Origin: Candidatus Sericytochromatia bacterium
GTDB lineage: Bacteria > Cyanobacteriota > Sericytochromatia > JACMPN01
Assembly: GCA_014377495.1 (NCBI GenBank)
Contig: JACMPN010000220.1
Coordinates: 1-6,838, forward strand
Reading direction: 5' to 3'
DNA: 6,838 bases
Below, one piece after another: positions 5,046 to 6,838 of this stretch. The translations under genes and the position numbers were made by a program. The first letter of the stretch is position 1. Each line of letters starts with the position of its first letter. The notes beneath the pieces are model-generated. The model did not search any database and had not been told where the DNA came from. It saw only the letters and a list, made by a program, of their open reading frames with translations.

Positions 5046-6512
5046 ATGGACAGCGGGATCCCGTCGACGCCAGCCACGACGAAGCCGACCGGCAACCAGC
5101 CGAGCGCCCGCTTTGCCGTGCCGTCGGGCCGGGACATCATGGATCTCTACAAGGCCCAAAAAGCGGCGGGGGCCCACCCGCTGCGGACTCTGGTCCGTGG
5201 CTATGACAGGGACCGGGTTGCTACAACTCTGCCGTCGTTCGTGACTGCGGGGCCCCCGGGCAAAGGATCGTCCTTCAAAAACCCCCTGATGTTCGCCATT
5301 CCCGGCGTCCAGGCGCCCGAGCCGGCCAAGGGTCTCACCCCTCTGCATGGTGCGGCCGCCAACACCATGGCCCTGACCACCCGGAGCGTCGGTCGGGTGA
5401 CCACCGGCAACCAGGTTCAGCTGTACGTCGACGGCGCCAAGGCCTACCCGGCCCTCGAAAAACTGATCCGCTCCGCCAAGCACACGCTCTACATCGAGAC
5501 GATGAGCTGGAGTAACGACTCGAGCGGCAATCAGATCGCCCATGCAATCGTCGCCGCCCACAAACGGGGCGTGGATGTGAAGATCGTCGTCGACTCGATC
5601 GGTCTGAACCTCAATCCCAACAAGGTCAAAGACAACGAATTGATGGCGTGGATGCGGTCGCAGGGCGTGGACGTCCAGGTTTTCAACCCGAACATCGTCA
5701 CCAAGGACGGCGTCGCCCTCAACCACCAGAAGCTCTACATCGCCGACAACGAGCGGTATCTGTCCGGCGGGATGAACGTCGGCAACCATTACGCCCACGA
5801 GTGGCACGACATGATGTTTGAAGTGTCGGGGCCCGCCGCCCACACGGTCGCCAAAGAGTTTGCGGTCACCTGGAGCCGGACCACGGGCAACGTCCTGGAG
5901 ATCCCGCCGGCAAAGCCTCAGGCGAAGGTGCCTGGCAATGCCGCCGTCGGGATCGCCGTCACGGATCCCATCGGGCGCCGCTACGAGTTGAAGCGGGCCA
6001 ACCTCCAGATGATCCATGAAGCCAAGCACCACATCCAGATGGAGATGCCCTACAACTCCGATGACGACCTGATGGGCGCATTGCGGGACGCCGCCCGCCG
6101 GGGCGTCAAGGTCGACTTCATCATGCCGACGATGAACGACATTCCCTCCTACGTCCTCCTCAACAAGGCCGAAGCGCAGGACCTGATCAAGGCCGGTGTG
6201 AACGTCCGCTTCTACGACGGCGGCACGATCGACGGCAAGCCGGTAGCGCGTTTCAGCCACCTGAAGATGATGATCTTCGACGACACCGTGGCCGTCGTGG
6301 GCTCGGCCAATGCCGACCACCGCTCGTATCGGGACAACAACGAGCTGAACGCCTACATCGCCGATCCGGCGTTTGTGAACACGCTGGCCACCGAGGTCTT
6401 TGCCACGGACTGGCAGGCGTCCCGGGTCCCCGACCGGGCCGAGCTCAAGCCGCACACGCTCAAGGGGCGCATCACCGCCAACGCCTACCGCCTGGTGGAT
6501 CGCCTCTTCTAA
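5046..6512 (+). CDS. Phospholipase D-family protein with two HKD motifs (cardiolipin synthase-like, 488 aa)
   Basis: The protein carries two PLD catalytic domains, which together form one active site that transfers or hydrolyses phosphatidyl groups through a phospho-histidine intermediate. Motif 1 is NHQKLYIAD with His227, Lys229 and Asp234, followed by SGGMN. Motif 2 is SHLKMMIFD with His405, Lys407 and Asp412, followed by VGSAN. All catalytic residues are present. Domain 1 covers about 120-290 and domain 2 about 310-460. The first 115 residues are Pro/Ala/Gly-rich with no recognisable domain. Unlike ClsA-type cardiolipin synthases there are no N-terminal membrane helices, and no signal peptide is visible, so it is closer in layout to ClsB-type enzymes. 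The start at 5046 is supported by AAGGAA, 11 bases upstream, a rather long gap. Cardiolipin synthesis is likely but other PLD activities cannot be excluded. Confidence 0.93.
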   Translation: MDSGIPSTPATTKPTGNQPSARFAVPSGRDIMDLYKAQKAAGAHPLRTLVRGYDRDRVATTLPSFVTAGPPGKGSSFKNPLMFAIPGVQAPEPAKGLTPLHGAAANTMALTTRSVGRVTTGNQVQLYVDGAKAYPALEKLIRSAKHTLYIETMSWSNDSSGNQIAHAIVAAHKRGVDVKIVVDSIGLNLNPNKVKDNELMAWMRSQGVDVQVFNPNIVTKDGVALNHQKLYIADNERYLSGGMNVGNHYAHEWHDMMFEVSGPAAHTVAKEFAVTWSRTTGNVLEIPPAKPQAKVPGNAAVGIAVTDPIGRRYELKRANLQMIHEAKHHIQMEMPYNSDDDLMGALRDAARRGVKVDFIMPTMNDIPSYVLLNKAEAQDLIKAGVNVRFYDGGTIDGKPVARFSHLKMMIFDDTVAVVGSANADHRSYRDNNELNAYIADPAFVNTLATEVFATDWQASRVPDRAELKPHTLKGRITANAYRLVDRLF

Positions 6513-6596
6513 GGATTTCAGGCACGACGACGCGGCAAGCCAGTCGCCATTACCGTCGCCACACGCACTTTCAGCACCAACCGCCAGCCCCAATGC

Positions 6597-6644
6597 AAAA
6601 GGCGGGACGTTGAGCCAATTGCTTGGCCAGCCGTCCCGCCTTTT
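6597..6644. terminator. Strong intrinsic terminator, probably bidirectional
   Basis: AAAAGGCGGGACG (6597-6609) pairs perfectly with CGTCCCGCCTTTT (6632-6644), giving a 9-bp GC-rich stem with A/T flanks, so a T-tract follows the stem on either strand. Inside is a second perfect stem, GCCAA/TTGGC, with a TTGC loop (6614-6627; GCAA on the minus strand). It lies about 85 bases after the phospholipase D gene and about 90 bases beyond the stop of the converging partial gene, and can serve both. Confidence 0.9.
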
Positions 6645-6665
6645 ACCGCACACCCAATCCTATCC

Positions 6666-6697
6666 GGCGTTTCCGCCATTTTCCATTTCCCTTCGGG
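6666..6697 (-). other. Two micro-hairpins in the 3' region of the partial gene
   Basis: GGCG/CGCC with loop TTTC (6666-6677) is a GAAA-capped stem on the minus strand, and CCC/GGG with a 3-base loop lies at 6689-6697. The first one's loop starts 51 bases from that of the GCAA-capped stem inside the terminator at 6614-6627. The layout resembles the array at the left end of the window. Confidence 0.4.
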
Positions 6698-6736
6698 TGT
6701 TAAGTGGCCGTTCGTCCTTTAAGTGTTATCAGACAC

Positions 6737-6838
6737 TTACTTAACAGCTACATCAAAAGCAATGCGGGTGTACTTGTCACCAAAAGTCGGCATGGCGGAG
6801 AGGGACTTGTTCTGCCACATCTTGTCGAAGGAGGCGTA
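6737..6838 (-). CDS. C-terminal fragment of an unidentified protein (33 residues in window)
   Basis: On the minus strand an open frame enters from the right edge and reads YASFDKMWQNKSLSAMPTFG then DKYTRIAFDVAVK before TAA at 6739-6737. Gene-like third positions and a terminator about 90 bases downstream in the same direction support a real gene end. The fragment is too short for me to assign a family. The stop codon lies inside a 7-bp hairpin TAAGTGT/ACACTTA (6720-6726/6733-6739). Confidence 0.6.
   Translation of the reverse strand, partial: YASFDKMWQNKSLSAMPTFGDKYTRIAFDVAVK

Noticed and set aside
5037..6653. A 538-residue minus-strand open frame
   Set aside because: It is antisense to the phospholipase D gene, whose two intact HKD motifs identify the real strand. 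The antisense product is Val/Gly/Asp/His/Arg-rich without domains.

Overview
The window is high-GC bacterial DNA with Shine-Dalgarno starts and intrinsic terminators. Its two large genes encode a sodium/solute symporter and a double-HKD phospholipase D-family protein. Many other bacteria share this content, so I cannot name a phylum. I see no rRNA, tRNA, complete insertion sequence or CRISPR array.

Layout. Bases 1-766 are not coding. They hold fifteen tiny hairpins about 49 bp apart, alternating between two types so that the full repeat is about 98 bp. Three features agree that the minus strand is the functional RNA: every loop is a GNRA tetraloop on that strand, three stem mismatches become G-U pairs only there, and a near-consensus sigma-70 promoter (801-773) points into the array. 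I interpret this as the 5' part of a long structured non-coding RNA that runs off the left edge. Bases 780-1504 hold the promoter with three phased TTAAG boxes, a 141-bp inverted-repeat element (973-1113), and little else. A short signal-peptide-like ORF (1505-1657) follows.

Bases 1630-2383 (minus) form a small operon. Two tandem genes encode the identical 28-residue peptide, which ends in Cys-Cys-Arg-Tyr-His-Gly, and they are followed by a 155-residue protein that resembles the WH...HH region of glycine-rich-domain-like proteins. An inverted-repeat-rich control region (2401-2474) precedes the first peptide gene. Bases 2531-2831 may hold a frameshifted small membrane protein. On the minus strand, a 522-residue SSS-family symporter (3137-4705) is followed closely by a possible 107-residue ORF and a terminator. 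The divergent plus-strand gene 5046-6512 encodes the phospholipase D-family protein and ends before a strong, probably bidirectional terminator. The last 102 bases hold the C-terminus of an unidentified minus-strand gene.

The symporter and the phospholipase D gene are divergent, with no evident functional link. The two most novel parts are the GNRA-hairpin RNA and the twin-peptide operon.
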